Origin: Halarcobacter sp.
GTDB taxonomy: Bacteria > Campylobacterota > Campylobacteria > Campylobacterales > Arcobacteraceae
NCBI RefSeq assembly: GCF_963675975.1
Contig: NZ_OY780939.1
Location: forward strand, 682,001-746,000
Direction of reading: 5' to 3'
Length of the DNA stretch: 64,000 bases
The notes below the pieces were generated by a model that ran no database searches, had not been told where the DNA came from, and was given only the letters and a program-made list of their open reading frames with translations. This document shows positions 1-8,229 of this stretch, in pieces (within the stretch, counting starts at the first letter, position 1; each line of letters begins with the position of its first letter). Position numbers and translations under genes: made by a program.

Positions 1-192
1 ATATGAGGCTTTTTTTGTATATATTGCACTTTCTAAAAAGTTTTTTGCAGGAACACATCCCCAGTTTAGACAAGTTCCACCTAAGTGTTCCTCATCTTTT
101 TCTATTAAACATACAGATTTTCCACCCTCACCTAATAGGGAAGCTATCTCATATCCTGCCGGTCCTGCTCCTATTACTACTACATCATACAT
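1..192 (-). CDS. lpd: Dihydrolipoamide dehydrogenase (E3/L-protein), 5' part only
   Basis: This is the N-terminal 64 residues of a flavoprotein disulfide reductase; the rest lies beyond the left edge. It would reoxidise the dihydrolipoyl arm of GcvH and other lipoyl proteins, using FAD and NAD+. Visible are the dinucleotide-binding GAGPAG near residues 8-13, the acidic end of the second strand (CLIEKD) and the redox motif GGTCLNWGC with Cys41 and Cys46, followed by VPAK. The ATG lies directly after the lipA stop codon, so it is the last visible gene of the glycine cleavage operon. The neighbours support the L-protein role; a 2-oxoacid dehydrogenase E3 is biochemically the same enzyme. Confidence 0.9.
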   Translation of the reverse strand, partial: MYDVVVIGAGPAGYEIASLLGEGGKSVCLIEKDEEHLGGTCLNWGCVPAKNFLESAIYTKKASY

Positions 193-193
193 A

Positions 194-1084
194 TTACTCT
201 CCTACATACTCATGTGCTAAATATGAACTTCTTGTATATGGACTTGAATGAACATACTCAAAGCCTAAATCTAAAGCTATCTGTTTATATTTTTCAAATT
301 GTGAAGGTCTAACATACTCAACAACTCTTTGAAACTCATTTGATGGTGCCAAATATTGACCAATACTTAAGTAATCACACCCAACATCTCTTAAGTCTTT
401 CATCACTTGAATCATCTCATCTTCGGTTTCACCAAGCCCTACCATAAGTGCTGTTTTTGTTTTAGCAGTTTTAGGAGCCAAAGCTTTTAATTTTTTTAGA
501 ACTTGAAGTGATCTTTTATAGTTTGCAGCTTTTCTTATCTTATATAGACTTGGTACTGTTTCCATATTATGCCCCAAAACTACTGCTCCACTATTTGCCA
601 CAAGTTTTAAAGAGTCCATATCTCCTTGAAAATCAGGGATTAAAAGCTCAACTTTTGTATCTGGTAACTCTTTTAAGATATTTTGAGTTACTTCATAAAA
701 CTGTCTTGCTCCCCCATCTTTTAAATCATCCCTAGCTGGACTTGTGATAACCACATATTTAAGGTCAAGTAATTTAACAGAAGTTGTTACTTGCTCAATC
801 TCTTTTTTGTTTACTTCAAGAGGTTTTCCAGTAGCTACATTACAATAGCTACATCTTCTTGTACAAATTGCCCCAAGGATTAGAAAGGTTGCATTTTTTT
901 TAGAGAAACATTCGCTTATATTTGGGCATTTTGCCTCTTGGCAGATTGTATGGATACCAACATTGTTTAAAAGTTGGTCCATCTCTTTTTGTGCACCAAA
1001 TTGAAGTTTTTTTCTTAGCCACTCTGGTTTTCTACCATTGTCACTGTTTTTTATTGTTTCCCTAATATTCATTTTTTTAGTCAT
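194..1084 (-). CDS. lipA: Lipoyl synthase
   Basis: A 296-residue radical-SAM enzyme that inserts two sulfurs into the octanoyl group on lipoyl domains, here most directly GcvH. The auxiliary cluster cysteines Cys48, Cys53 and Cys59 (CQEAKCPNISEC) and the radical-SAM motif CTRRCSYC (Cys74, 78, 81) are intact, and the C-terminal RSSY motif that ligates the auxiliary cluster is present. The start is supported by AAAGGA seven bases upstream. It lies between gcvPB and lpd on the same strand, so the operon makes the cofactor together with the enzyme that uses it. Confidence 0.97.
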   Translation of the reverse strand: MTKKMNIRETIKNSDNGRKPEWLRKKLQFGAQKEMDQLLNNVGIHTICQEAKCPNISECFSKKNATFLILGAICTRRCSYCNVATGKPLEVNKKEIEQVTTSVKLLDLKYVVITSPARDDLKDGGARQFYEVTQNILKELPDTKVELLIPDFQGDMDSLKLVANSGAVVLGHNMETVPSLYKIRKAANYKRSLQVLKKLKALAPKTAKTKTALMVGLGETEDEMIQVMKDLRDVGCDYLSIGQYLAPSNEFQRVVEYVRPSQFEKYKQIALDLGFEYVHSSPYTRSSYLAHEYVGE

Positions 1085-1109
1085 TTCTAATCCTTTTAAA
1101 TCTTATCTC

Positions 1110-2561
1110 TTAACAGTCAAAACAAACATCAAGCTCTTTAATAGCTCTTGTATCATCAGGTCTACATACACCTAATGTTTTTGGATATTCTTGGAAAGCT
1201 GCTGCATCCTCTTTTGCTAGTTTTACAGCTTCTATCATCCTGTCACAAAACTCATCAATAGTTTGCTTGTTTTCTGTTTCAGTTGGCTCTATCATAATTG
1301 CTTCTTTTACAATCAATGGGAAATAAACAGTTGGTGCATGAAGACCAAAATCTAAAAGATATTTTGCTATATCCATAGCTGTTACTTTATACTCTTTAGC
1401 AAGTGTTTTTGCAGAGAATACACACTCATGCATACATAAAGTATCATAAGGCATATCAAAATACTCTCTTAGTCTTACTCTTATGTAATTGGCATTTAGT
1501 ACTGCTTTTGAACTGGCATTTTTCATCCCATTTCCACCTAAGATTGTCATATAAACAATTGCTCTTAATGAGATTCCATAGTTTCCAAAAAATGGTGATA
1601 TTTTTCCAATAGAATCACTCCCGCCATTTGAAAATTGATACTCTCCATCAACTTTTTTTATTCCAAGGTCTGGTAAAAATGGTTTTAGTTTTTCATTTAC
1701 CCCAACAGGACCTGAACCTGGACCTCCACCACCGTGAGGAGTTGCAAATGTTTTATGAACATTGATATGAATAACATCAAAACCAATATCTCCTGGTCTT
1801 GCCACACCCATAATTGCATTCATATTTGCTCCATCATAATACATCATTGCATCATACTCATGGGCTAAATCGCAAATCTCTTTTATCTTTTTATTATATA
1901 TACCCAAAGTGTTTGGAACTGTAAGCATTACAGCTGCTACTTCATCAGACATTTTCGCTTTGAAAGCTTCAAAATCCATAGCACCATTTTCATCTGATTT
2001 GATAGTGATAACCTCATATCCAACCATTGCTGCTGTTGCTGGATTTGTTCCGTGTGAAGAATCTGGAACAATTACATATTTTCTTTTGTTTCCTTTGCTT
2101 TCATGGTACTTATGAATCATCATAATTCCTAGCATCTCACCGTGAGCTCCAGCTTGTGGAGTAGTTGTAAAAGCACTCATTCCAGTTACTGCACAAAGTT
2201 TTTGTTCTAACATATCTACAACTTCAAGGGCACCTTGAACATCTTCACTCATATTATTTGTAACTAAGTGTGGATGAATTCCAGCAAAGCCTTCAAGAGC
2301 TGCTACTCTTTCAGCTATTTTTGGATTGTATTTCATAGTACAAGAACCAAGTGGGTAGAAGTTTTTATCAATGGCAAAGTTTTTAGTTGACAAATTTGTA
2401 AAGTGTCTAACCACATCAAACTCACTAAGTTCTGGAAGCTGCGCTTTATTTTCTCTAGTAAACTCTTTTTTGATTTCACTTTTAGGAACATCTAATTTAG
2501 GAAGAGATATACCTTTTCTTCCCCCTTGAGATTTTTCAAATATTGTTAATACCTTACTCAT
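1110..2561 (-). CDS. gcvPB: Glycine dehydrogenase (decarboxylating) subunit 2
   Basis: The C-terminal half of the split P-protein, 483 residues. With GcvPA it decarboxylates glycine through PLP and passes the aminomethyl group to lipoyl-GcvH. The PLP lysine is expected to be Lys270 in INVHKTFATPH, followed by a Gly-rich GGGGPGSGPVG stretch typical of the family. The start overlaps the gcvPA stop by four bases (ATGA), which suggests translational coupling of the two subunits. Length and motifs are normal for the two-gene P-protein found in many bacteria. Confidence 0.97.
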   Translation of the reverse strand: MSKVLTIFEKSQGGRKGISLPKLDVPKSEIKKEFTRENKAQLPELSEFDVVRHFTNLSTKNFAIDKNFYPLGSCTMKYNPKIAERVAALEGFAGIHPHLVTNNMSEDVQGALEVVDMLEQKLCAVTGMSAFTTTPQAGAHGEMLGIMMIHKYHESKGNKRKYVIVPDSSHGTNPATAAMVGYEVITIKSDENGAMDFEAFKAKMSDEVAAVMLTVPNTLGIYNKKIKEICDLAHEYDAMMYYDGANMNAIMGVARPGDIGFDVIHINVHKTFATPHGGGGPGSGPVGVNEKLKPFLPDLGIKKVDGEYQFSNGGSDSIGKISPFFGNYGISLRAIVYMTILGGNGMKNASSKAVLNANYIRVRLREYFDMPYDTLCMHECVFSAKTLAKEYKVTAMDIAKYLLDFGLHAPTVYFPLIVKEAIMIEPTETENKQTIDEFCDRMIEAVKLAKEDAAAFQEYPKTLGVCRPDDTRAIKELDVCFDC

Positions 2562-3901
2562 GCTTGTACTCCTAAAGTTTGTGCTAGAGCTTCAACGAAC
2601 ATATCCATTTGCTCTTTTGTTCTTTTTTCAGTTACTGTTACTAAAATAGAGTTTTCAAACCCATCATATAGGTTACCAAGATTTATCCCTGCATAAAAAC
2701 CTTTTTTACTCATCTCTTCTAATAAATCAGTTGCATCGCAAAGTGTTTTAATAACAAACTCATTAAAAGTTTCTCCACTATTAAAAATCTCTACACCCTC
2801 AACTAAAGCTAATTTACCTTTTAGATATTCACTTTTACTATAACAAGTAGTTGCAAGCTCTTCAAAGCCCTCTTTTCCTAAAAGAGATAGAAAGATTGTA
2901 CTTCTTAAAGCTAAAAGATTTTGGTTTGAACAGATATTTGAAGTTGCTCTATGTCTTCTAATATGTTGCTCCCTTGCTTGCATTGTTAATACAAATATCT
3001 CTTTGCCATCTTTATCTAAAGTTTTACCAATAATTCTTCCTGGTAAATCTCTAATATATTTCTCTCTTGTAGCTACAAGTCCAAATGATGGTCCCCCAAA
3101 AGAAAGGTAGTTTCCTAAGCATTGTCCATCAGCTGTAACTATATCAACACCCATAGAAGCAGGGTCTTTTAAAACTCCTAAAGATACTGCATATGCTGAC
3201 ATTACAGCAATTGCTTTATTTTCATGTAGTTTCTCTATTATCTTTTCATATGAGTTTATAGAACCTAAGAAATTTGGGTTTTGAAATAAAAATCCACCAA
3301 CACTATCATCTATTTTTGCTTCAATTGTCTCATAATCACTGTGGTCACCATCTAAAGGTATAATTTCAACTTCTATATCTCTAAATTTTAAATAAGTTTG
3401 CACTACTTTGATATATGTTGGATTTACTCCACCATCTACTAAGATTTTATTTCTTTTAGAGATTCTAACAGCCATAAGTGCAGCTTCAGCCAAGGCAGTT
3501 GCACCATCGTACATAGAGGCATTTGAAACATCCATCCCAGTTAGTTTACAAACTAAACTTTGATATTCATATAATACTTGTAAAGTTCCTTGAGATGCTT
3601 CTGCTTGGTATGGAGTATAAGCTGTATAAAATTCTGCTCTTCCACTTAATGCATCAACAGCACTTGGAACAATATGGTCATAGTAACCACCACCTAAAAA
3701 GATAGTTTTATCAGTTGCATTTTTTGAAGCAAGTGTTTTAAACTTCTCAAAAGTTGTAAACTCATCTAAACCATCTTCAATATCAAGTGAGTCAATTCTA
3801 AGATTACTTGGTACAGAATCAAAAAGCTGATGCTCTTCTTCTAAACCAATAGTTTCAAGCATCTGTTTTATTTCTGTTTGTGTATGGGGAGTATATGGCA
3901 T
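2558..3901 (-). CDS. gcvPA: Glycine dehydrogenase (decarboxylating) subunit 1
   Basis: The N-terminal half of the split P-protein, 447 residues, which forms the heterodimeric PLP enzyme with GcvPB. It starts MPYTPHTQTEIKQML, typical of the family, and carries the conserved FLGGGYYDHIVPSAV region and the LGNYLSFGGPSFG stretch. It lies nine bases downstream of gcvH and overlaps gcvPB by four bases. Nothing is unusual in length or reading frame. Confidence 0.97.
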   Translation of the reverse strand: MPYTPHTQTEIKQMLETIGLEEEHQLFDSVPSNLRIDSLDIEDGLDEFTTFEKFKTLASKNATDKTIFLGGGYYDHIVPSAVDALSGRAEFYTAYTPYQAEASQGTLQVLYEYQSLVCKLTGMDVSNASMYDGATALAEAALMAVRISKRNKILVDGGVNPTYIKVVQTYLKFRDIEVEIIPLDGDHSDYETIEAKIDDSVGGFLFQNPNFLGSINSYEKIIEKLHENKAIAVMSAYAVSLGVLKDPASMGVDIVTADGQCLGNYLSFGGPSFGLVATREKYIRDLPGRIIGKTLDKDGKEIFVLTMQAREQHIRRHRATSNICSNQNLLALRSTIFLSLLGKEGFEELATTCYSKSEYLKGKLALVEGVEIFNSGETFNEFVIKTLCDATDLLEEMSKKGFYAGINLGNLYDGFENSILVTVTEKRTKEQMDMFVEALAQTLGVQA

Positions 3902-3910
3902 ACTTATCTC

Positions 3911-4276
3911 CTATAATGATTCAGTGTATTCGTTGTAAGCCTCTTCATCCATAAGGCTTTCTAGTTCACTCTCATCTGAAATTGTTAATTTATAAATCCA
4001 GTTTGCATTTGCATCTTGATTTAATAATTCAGGTGTATCAAGTAGTGCCTCATTTACTTCTGTAATAGTCCCTGATACTGGAGTATAAATATCACTTGCT
4101 GCTTTAACTGATTCAATAAAGGCAACACTATCTTCAGCACTAACTTCATCATCTACTTCTGGTAACTCTAAAAATGTAATATCACCTAATTGCTCGATTG
4201 CATATGCAGAAATACCAACAACACCATTTTCACCATCAACTTCAACCCACTCATGCTCTTGACTAAATTTTTTCAT
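3911..4276 (-). CDS. gcvH: Glycine cleavage system H protein
   Basis: A 121-residue lipoyl carrier that shuttles the aminomethyl group from the P-protein to the T-protein. The lipoylation lysine is Lys58 in the conserved ESVKAASD motif. The N-terminus is the typical [10 protein letters not shown], and [10 protein letters not shown] leads into the lipoyl hairpin. The start is preceded by TAGGAG. It sits between gcvT and gcvPA in the operon. Confidence 0.97.
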   Translation of the reverse strand: MKKFSQEHEWVEVDGENGVVGISAYAIEQLGDITFLELPEVDDEVSAEDSVAFIESVKAASDIYTPVSGTITEVNEALLDTPELLNQDANANWIYKLTISDESELESLMDEEAYNEYTESL

Positions 4277-4293
4277 TTTTTTCTCCTAATCTT

Positions 4294-5364
4294 CTATTTT
4301 GTTATAAATGGCAACGAAGCTTTATTTGCCTCTATTGCTCCCCTTGCATCTCTTAATTCAAAACTTCTATTTTCATCAAAATTTTCAACATCAACCATAA
4401 CCAAACCTATTCCAACATTTAGTGTTGGAGAAAAAGCTGCAGAAGTTACAAAACCAATTTTTTTATCATCTTGGTAAGCTTCAAAATCTTTTCTTGCACT
4501 TCTTCTTGAAGTTGTTTTAAAAGGGATTAATAATCTTTTTACACCCTGCTCTTTCTGTTTTGCTAAAGCACTTTTCCCTACATACTCTCTTTGTAAATTT
4601 ACAAACATTGATAGATTTGCTTCAAGTGGTGTAATCTCTTCTGTTAAATCGTTTCCATAAAGACTGTAACCCATCTCAAGTCTTAAAGCATCTCTAGCTC
4701 CTAAACCTGCTGGTTTAACGCCATCAGCTAATAGTGCATCCCAAATCTTTACAGCTGTAGTGGCATCTACATAAAGTTCAAATCCAAGTTCCCCTGTATA
4801 TCCCGTTCGACTTAACAAACAATCTTCACCAAATATTTTTGTTTGAACAAAAGAGAAGAAACCCATATCATCTAGATTTACATCAAAATATTTTTGTAAA
4901 ATTTTTTTAGAGTTTGGACCTTGAACATCCAGTTTAGAAACCTCTTTAGATCTGTCATCTAAAGAACCAGTTTTAAGTCTACTTGTAATAGTTTTAAAAT
5001 CAAGTGCAGCTCTTGAAGCATTTACTACAATCATAAGTTCATCTTCGCTTATTCTATAAATAATAAGGTCATCTATAACTCCACCCTCTTCATTTAACAA
5101 AAAGCCATATTTGCATTTTCCTATTTTAAGAGCGTCTATATTTATAGAAGTTGCTTCATTTATACCTGAAGTTTGAATATCACCTTTAAAGAAAAACTCT
5201 CCCATATGTGAAGTATCAAAAAGTGCCACATCGTTTCTACAATAACCATGTTCAGCTATGATTCCATCAAACTGTATAGGCATCTCCCATCCAGCAAAAG
5301 GAACCATCTTACACTTTGTTTCAAGCTGTTTTTCATAAAGTGCAGTTCTTAATAAGCCTTCCAT
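4294..5364 (-). CDS. gcvT: Aminomethyltransferase (T-protein)
   Basis: Transfers the methylene carbon from aminomethyl-GcvH to tetrahydrofolate, releasing ammonia. The preferred start at 5364 has AAAAGGA six bases upstream and gives a 356-residue protein beginning MEGLLRTALYEKQ, in line with the family. A longer frame to 5394 adds eleven unlikely residues. The conserved blocks PFAGWEMPIQF, DTSHMGEF, DVQGPNSKK, SRTGYTGELGFE and GLGARDALRLEMGY are all present. It is the first gene of the gcv operon, and the 378-base gap upstream separates it from the divergent peroxiredoxin. Confidence 0.96.
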   Translation of the reverse strand: MEGLLRTALYEKQLETKCKMVPFAGWEMPIQFDGIIAEHGYCRNDVALFDTSHMGEFFFKGDIQTSGINEATSINIDALKIGKCKYGFLLNEEGGVIDDLIIYRISEDELMIVVNASRAALDFKTITSRLKTGSLDDRSKEVSKLDVQGPNSKKILQKYFDVNLDDMGFFSFVQTKIFGEDCLLSRTGYTGELGFELYVDATTAVKIWDALLADGVKPAGLGARDALRLEMGYSLYGNDLTEEITPLEANLSMFVNLQREYVGKSALAKQKEQGVKRLLIPFKTTSRRSARKDFEAYQDDKKIGFVTSAAFSPTLNVGIGLVMVDVENFDENRSFELRDARGAIEANKASLPFITK

Positions 5365-5742
5365 TACTATCCTTTTAAATTGTTCCAATTTCAAGGGAAC
5401 CTTTATTTTTAAACTTCTTTTAGCAAGATAAGCAAGTTATCTTTAAAGAAGCAAACCTAAAGAGCTTTAAGAATAAAGCTTAAAAGTTTTTATGATTATA
5501 TTTTAAAAGACAAAAGGGGCAAAAAAGTATCAAAAGAGGAAGCATTCAAAATTTTACTGTTTAGCATTTATACAGATATCAATATTTGATAAATAAATAA
5601 TTAAAATATTATTAGTTTTATTTATAGTATAATTATAAGTAAATCTAATGATAAATTAAGTTTAATATAAGATATCAAAATGTATACTTTCATCATCTAA
5701 AGGAAAAAAATTATCTTTTGATATAAATTACAAGGAGTGATT
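5365..5742. promoter_or_regulatory. Divergent control region gcvT / peroxiredoxin
   Basis: A 378-base AT-rich gap between two divergent transcripts. On the plus strand TATAAT lies at 5628-5633 in a T/A-rich context, the usual look of a sigma-70 promoter in this phylum. A perfect palindrome TATCAA-TAT-TTGATA lies at 5577-5591, and the arms ATATCAAAA (5672-5680) and TTTTGATAT (5716-5724) flank the peroxiredoxin leader. A hairpin AGCTTTA/TAAAGCT lies at 5463-5480, on the gcvT leader side. I looked for glycine riboswitch core motifs upstream of gcvT and did not find a convincing one. The operator function is inferred. Confidence 0.45.
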
Positions 5743-6447
5743 ATGGCTTGCGATACAGGTGCAAAACCAATAGAAAAAAAAGAAGAATCAAGTGAAAATC
5801 AAAATATTATAGAAAATAAAAAGGAAGAAAATATGAGTTCAAGTTTAGTATTAAGAAAAGTACCAGAATTTAAAATGGAAGCATACGATGCAAAATCAGG
5901 ACACTACACAGAAGTAAGTAGTGAAGACTATAAGGGTAAATGGCATGTAGTTTGTTTTTATCCAGCAGACTTTACATTTGTTTGCCCAACAGAGATTGCA
6001 GCAATGAATGCAAAATATAATGAATTTCAAGAGTTAGGTGTAGAGATTTTAGCTGTATCAACTGATACAAAATTTTCTCACAAAAGATTTGTTGAAACTG
6101 AACCTTTATTAAAAGGATTAAAACTTACAATTGGTGCAGACTCTACAGGTGCAGTAAGTAGAGCATTTGGTGTTATGATTGAAGAAGAGGGTATTGCATT
6201 AAGAGGAAGATTCTTAATCAATCCAGAAGGAACAGTAGTAGCTCAAGAGGTTCAAGCTCCAATGGTTGGAAGAAATGTAAATGAGTTCTTAAGACAAGTA
6301 AGAGCTTGGCAACATGCTGAAAAAACTGGTGAGGTTTGTCCTGCTGGATGGGTACCTGGTAAGAAAACACTTCCAGTTAACACTGATGTAGAGCAAATGA
6401 CAGGTAGAGTTGGTGATTATATCACTGTTGAAGAGATTATGTCATAA
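5743..6447 (+). CDS. Typical 2-Cys peroxiredoxin (AhpC/Prx1 family)
   Basis: A thiol peroxidase that reduces hydrogen peroxide and organic peroxides with thioredoxin or a dedicated reductase. The peroxidatic Cys81 lies in DFTFVCPTEI and the resolving Cys199 in GEVCPAGW. AAGGAG is placed for the ATG at 5743 (234 residues). A second ATG at 5833 has its own AAGGAAG five bases upstream and would give a 204-residue protein of standard size (MSSSLVLRK). The extra N-terminal 30 residues are charged and low-complexity (KKEESSENQN), so both forms are plausible. It is transcribed away from the gcv operon and ends in a strong terminator. Confidence 0.93.
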   Translation: MACDTGAKPIEKKEESSENQNIIENKKEENMSSSLVLRKVPEFKMEAYDAKSGHYTEVSSEDYKGKWHVVCFYPADFTFVCPTEIAAMNAKYNEFQELGVEILAVSTDTKFSHKRFVETEPLLKGLKLTIGADSTGAVSRAFGVMIEEEGIALRGRFLINPEGTVVAQEVQAPMVGRNVNEFLRQVRAWQHAEKTGEVCPAGWVPGKKTLPVNTDVEQMTGRVGDYITVEEIMS

Positions 6448-6476
6448 AAAAAGGTTAGTTTTTACTAACCTTTTTT
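6446..6476 (+). terminator. Intrinsic terminator after peroxiredoxin
   Basis: AAAAAAGGTTAGT pairs with ACTAACCTTTTTT across a short T-rich loop immediately after the peroxiredoxin stop codon. The A-tract before and the T-tract after make a classical Rho-independent terminator. Confidence 0.9.
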
Positions 6477-6489
6477 AAATGGAGTAAAT

Positions 6490-6924
6490 ATGAAAATTTT
6501 AATAAGCCTATTTTTATTTATTAATTTAGCTTTTTCATCAAGTTTAAAAATTGGTGATGATTTATCAAGTCTAAAAGTTGAAGATCAATTTGATAAAATA
6601 CTAGAAATAAATAAAAATATTAAAAAAATAATAATAGTTTTTTCAAAAGATAAAGGGGATGAGATAAAAAGTTTTTTAGAAACAAATCCAAACTATTTGA
6701 AAATAAACAATGCTTTATATTTTGCAGATGTTAGTGATGCACCAGGATTTGTTACAAATTTATTTATGGTTCCAAAATTTAAAAAATACGATTATTCTAT
6801 TGGACTAATAAGAGATGAAAAAGTAGCTGAAAGTTTTCCTAAAAAAGATGAAAATAACTTAACAATTATAGAACTAAAGGAAAACAAAATCTCCTCTATC
6901 AAATATGAGAAAAACCTAAAATAG
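6490..6924 (+). CDS. Small exported protein, thioredoxin-fold-like, unknown function
   Basis: A 144-residue protein with a short N-terminal signal peptide (MKILISLFLFINLAFSSS), so it is probably periplasmic. The mature part begins LKIGDDLSSLKVEDQFDK, like the start of redoxin domains, and contains an IIIVFSKDKGDE strand, but it has no cysteine and so no redox active site. ATG follows GGAG. It is downstream of the peroxiredoxin but separated from it by a terminator. I do not recognise a named family, and the thioredoxin-like fold is an inference from pattern alone. Confidence 0.7.
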   Translation: MKILISLFLFINLAFSSSLKIGDDLSSLKVEDQFDKILEINKNIKKIIIVFSKDKGDEIKSFLETNPNYLKINNALYFADVSDAPGFVTNLFMVPKFKKYDYSIGLIRDEKVAESFPKKDENNLTIIELKENKISSIKYEKNLK

Positions 6925-6932
6925 GTTTTTCT
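6908..6932 (+). terminator. Intrinsic terminator overlapping the stop codon
   Basis: AGAAAAACCT pairs with AGGTTTTTCT around a five-base loop, and the gene's TAG stop lies at the loop edge. A T-rich run follows, so it ends the transcript of the small exported protein. Confidence 0.8.
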
Positions 6933-6947
6933 CTTTTAGCTTAATAC

Positions 6948-6995
6948 TTGCGGTCATAAATTAACTTGTTACTAACTAAAATTTACAGACCGCAA
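6948..6995. repeat. GC-rich inverted repeat between convergent genes
   Basis: TTGCGGTC (6948-6955) and GACCGCAA (6988-6995) are perfect inverted arms separated by 32 AT-rich bases. The arms are unusually GC-rich for this genome. The spacer is too long for a simple terminator, so a bidirectional structure or a mobile-element remnant are both possible. Confidence 0.5.
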
Positions 6996-7012
6996 CTGTT
7001 AGGCTACAAATA

Positions 7013-7537
7013 TTATCTTTTGTAATAAGCTGTTAAAGTTGACTTCTCAATTGTATGACTGTTAAGATAAAACCCAACAACTGCAGGATTTGTTTTTTCA
7101 TCTAATTCAAGTTTATCAACATCAAGAGCGTGAATTGTAAACTCATATCTATGAGCTTTATCTCCTACAGGAGGACAAGCCCCACCAAAACTGTTTGTTC
7201 CATAGTTATTTAAACTTTGAATAATATCTTTATGAGGTTTATTTCCAAATCCCTCTTCAAGCTTTGAAACACTTTTAGGAATATTAAAAACAACCCAATG
7301 CCAAAATCCTGAACCTGTTGGTGCATCAGGATCATAAACAGTTAATGCAAATGATTTAGTTCCTTTTGGTGCATTTTCCCAAGATAAATCAGGAGATATA
7401 TTCTCTCCACTACATCCAAAGCCATTGAACTCTTGTTTTTTTCCAAATTGTCCTGATACAGTTTCACTTTTTAAAGTAAAACCCTCTGCTAGTAATAAAC
7501 TAGAACTTAAAGTTAAAATTGCAAATAATTTTTTCAT
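7013..7537 (-). CDS. YbhB/YbcL-type Raf-kinase-inhibitor-like protein (PEBP), exported
   Basis: A PEBP-fold protein of 174 residues with a signal peptide (MKKLFAILTLSSSLLLAEG). The ligand-pocket motif TVYDPDAPTGSGFWHW and the later GTNSFGGACPP and HRYEFTIHALD blocks are conserved. The physiological ligand in bacteria is not established. The ATG at 7537 is preferred because AGGAG stands correctly spaced before it; an upstream in-frame GTG overlaps that ribosome-binding site. It is the downstream neighbour of a two-component pair on the same strand. Confidence 0.88.
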   Translation of the reverse strand: MKKLFAILTLSSSLLLAEGFTLKSETVSGQFGKKQEFNGFGCSGENISPDLSWENAPKGTKSFALTVYDPDAPTGSGFWHWVVFNIPKSVSKLEEGFGNKPHKDIIQSLNNYGTNSFGGACPPVGDKAHRYEFTIHALDVDKLELDEKTNPAVVGFYLNSHTIEKSTLTAYYKR

Positions 7538-7551
7538 ATTCACTCCTATTT

Positions 7552-8229
7552 TTATTTATTTAATTTATACCCTGCACCATAAATATTTTCAATTGAGTCT
7601 TTAGGAAGTTTCTTTCTAAGACGTTTGATTATATCTTTTAATTTTGTACTGTTTTCTAAATCAATAATATCATCCCATAAGTAAAGTGCAATCTCATCAC
7701 TTGAAAAAACTTTATCTTTTTTTGAACTAAGTAGTTCTATTAAAAGTGTTTCATGTTTTGTGAGTTTTATTTCATTGTTTTCAAAAAAGAGCGTTTTTGC
7801 ACTTTTATTCCATTTTAAACCATTTTTCAAACTTAGGTATTCATTTTGATTGTTTAATTGTTTAAACTGCTTTGTAGCTTCATTTAAAGCCTCTTTTAAT
7901 TCCATTCTTGAAATTGGTTTAGGAAGATATTTTGTTAGATTTAATTCTGCTGCAAACAATAATTTATCTTGTTCTAAGTGAGCCGTTAGGATTATAACTC
8001 TTGTTAAAGTATCCTCTTCTCTTATTTGTTTTGTTAATTCAAGTCCATTTAGTATGGGCATATTTATATCTAGTAACATAATATTTGGTTTATATTTTTT
8101 GTAAGATTCTAAAGCCTCTTTTCCATTTGAAACAACATAAACCTCTTTAAAATATCTTTTTAGATATCTGCCATAGTTTTCCCTTGTTTCTAATTCATCT
8201 TCAGCATACAAAAGAGTTAAACTATTCAT
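7552..8229 (-). CDS. OmpR-type response regulator
   Basis: A 225-residue regulator with a receiver domain (acidic pocket Glu10/Asp11, phospho-acceptor Asp54 in MLLDINMP, Lys in LPKPIS) and a C-terminal winged-helix DNA-binding domain ending IENIYGAGYKLNK. Its start overlaps the 3' end of the sensor kinase gene by eight bases, so the pair is translationally coupled. The target genes cannot be read from the sequence; the PEBP gene directly downstream is a candidate. Confidence 0.93.
   Translation of the reverse strand: MNSLTLLYAEDELETRENYGRYLKRYFKEVYVVSNGKEALESYKKYKPNIMLLDINMPILNGLELTKQIREEDTLTRVIILTAHLEQDKLLFAAELNLTKYLPKPISRMELKEALNEATKQFKQLNNQNEYLSLKNGLKWNKSAKTLFFENNEIKLTKHETLLIELLSSKKDKVFSSDEIALYLWDDIIDLENSTKLKDIIKRLRKKLPKDSIENIYGAGYKLNK

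Noticed and set aside
5365-5560. Glycine riboswitch upstream of gcvT
   Set aside because: The leader has small hairpins, and GGGGCAA occurs only on the opposite strand. The conserved tandem aptamer cores were not found.
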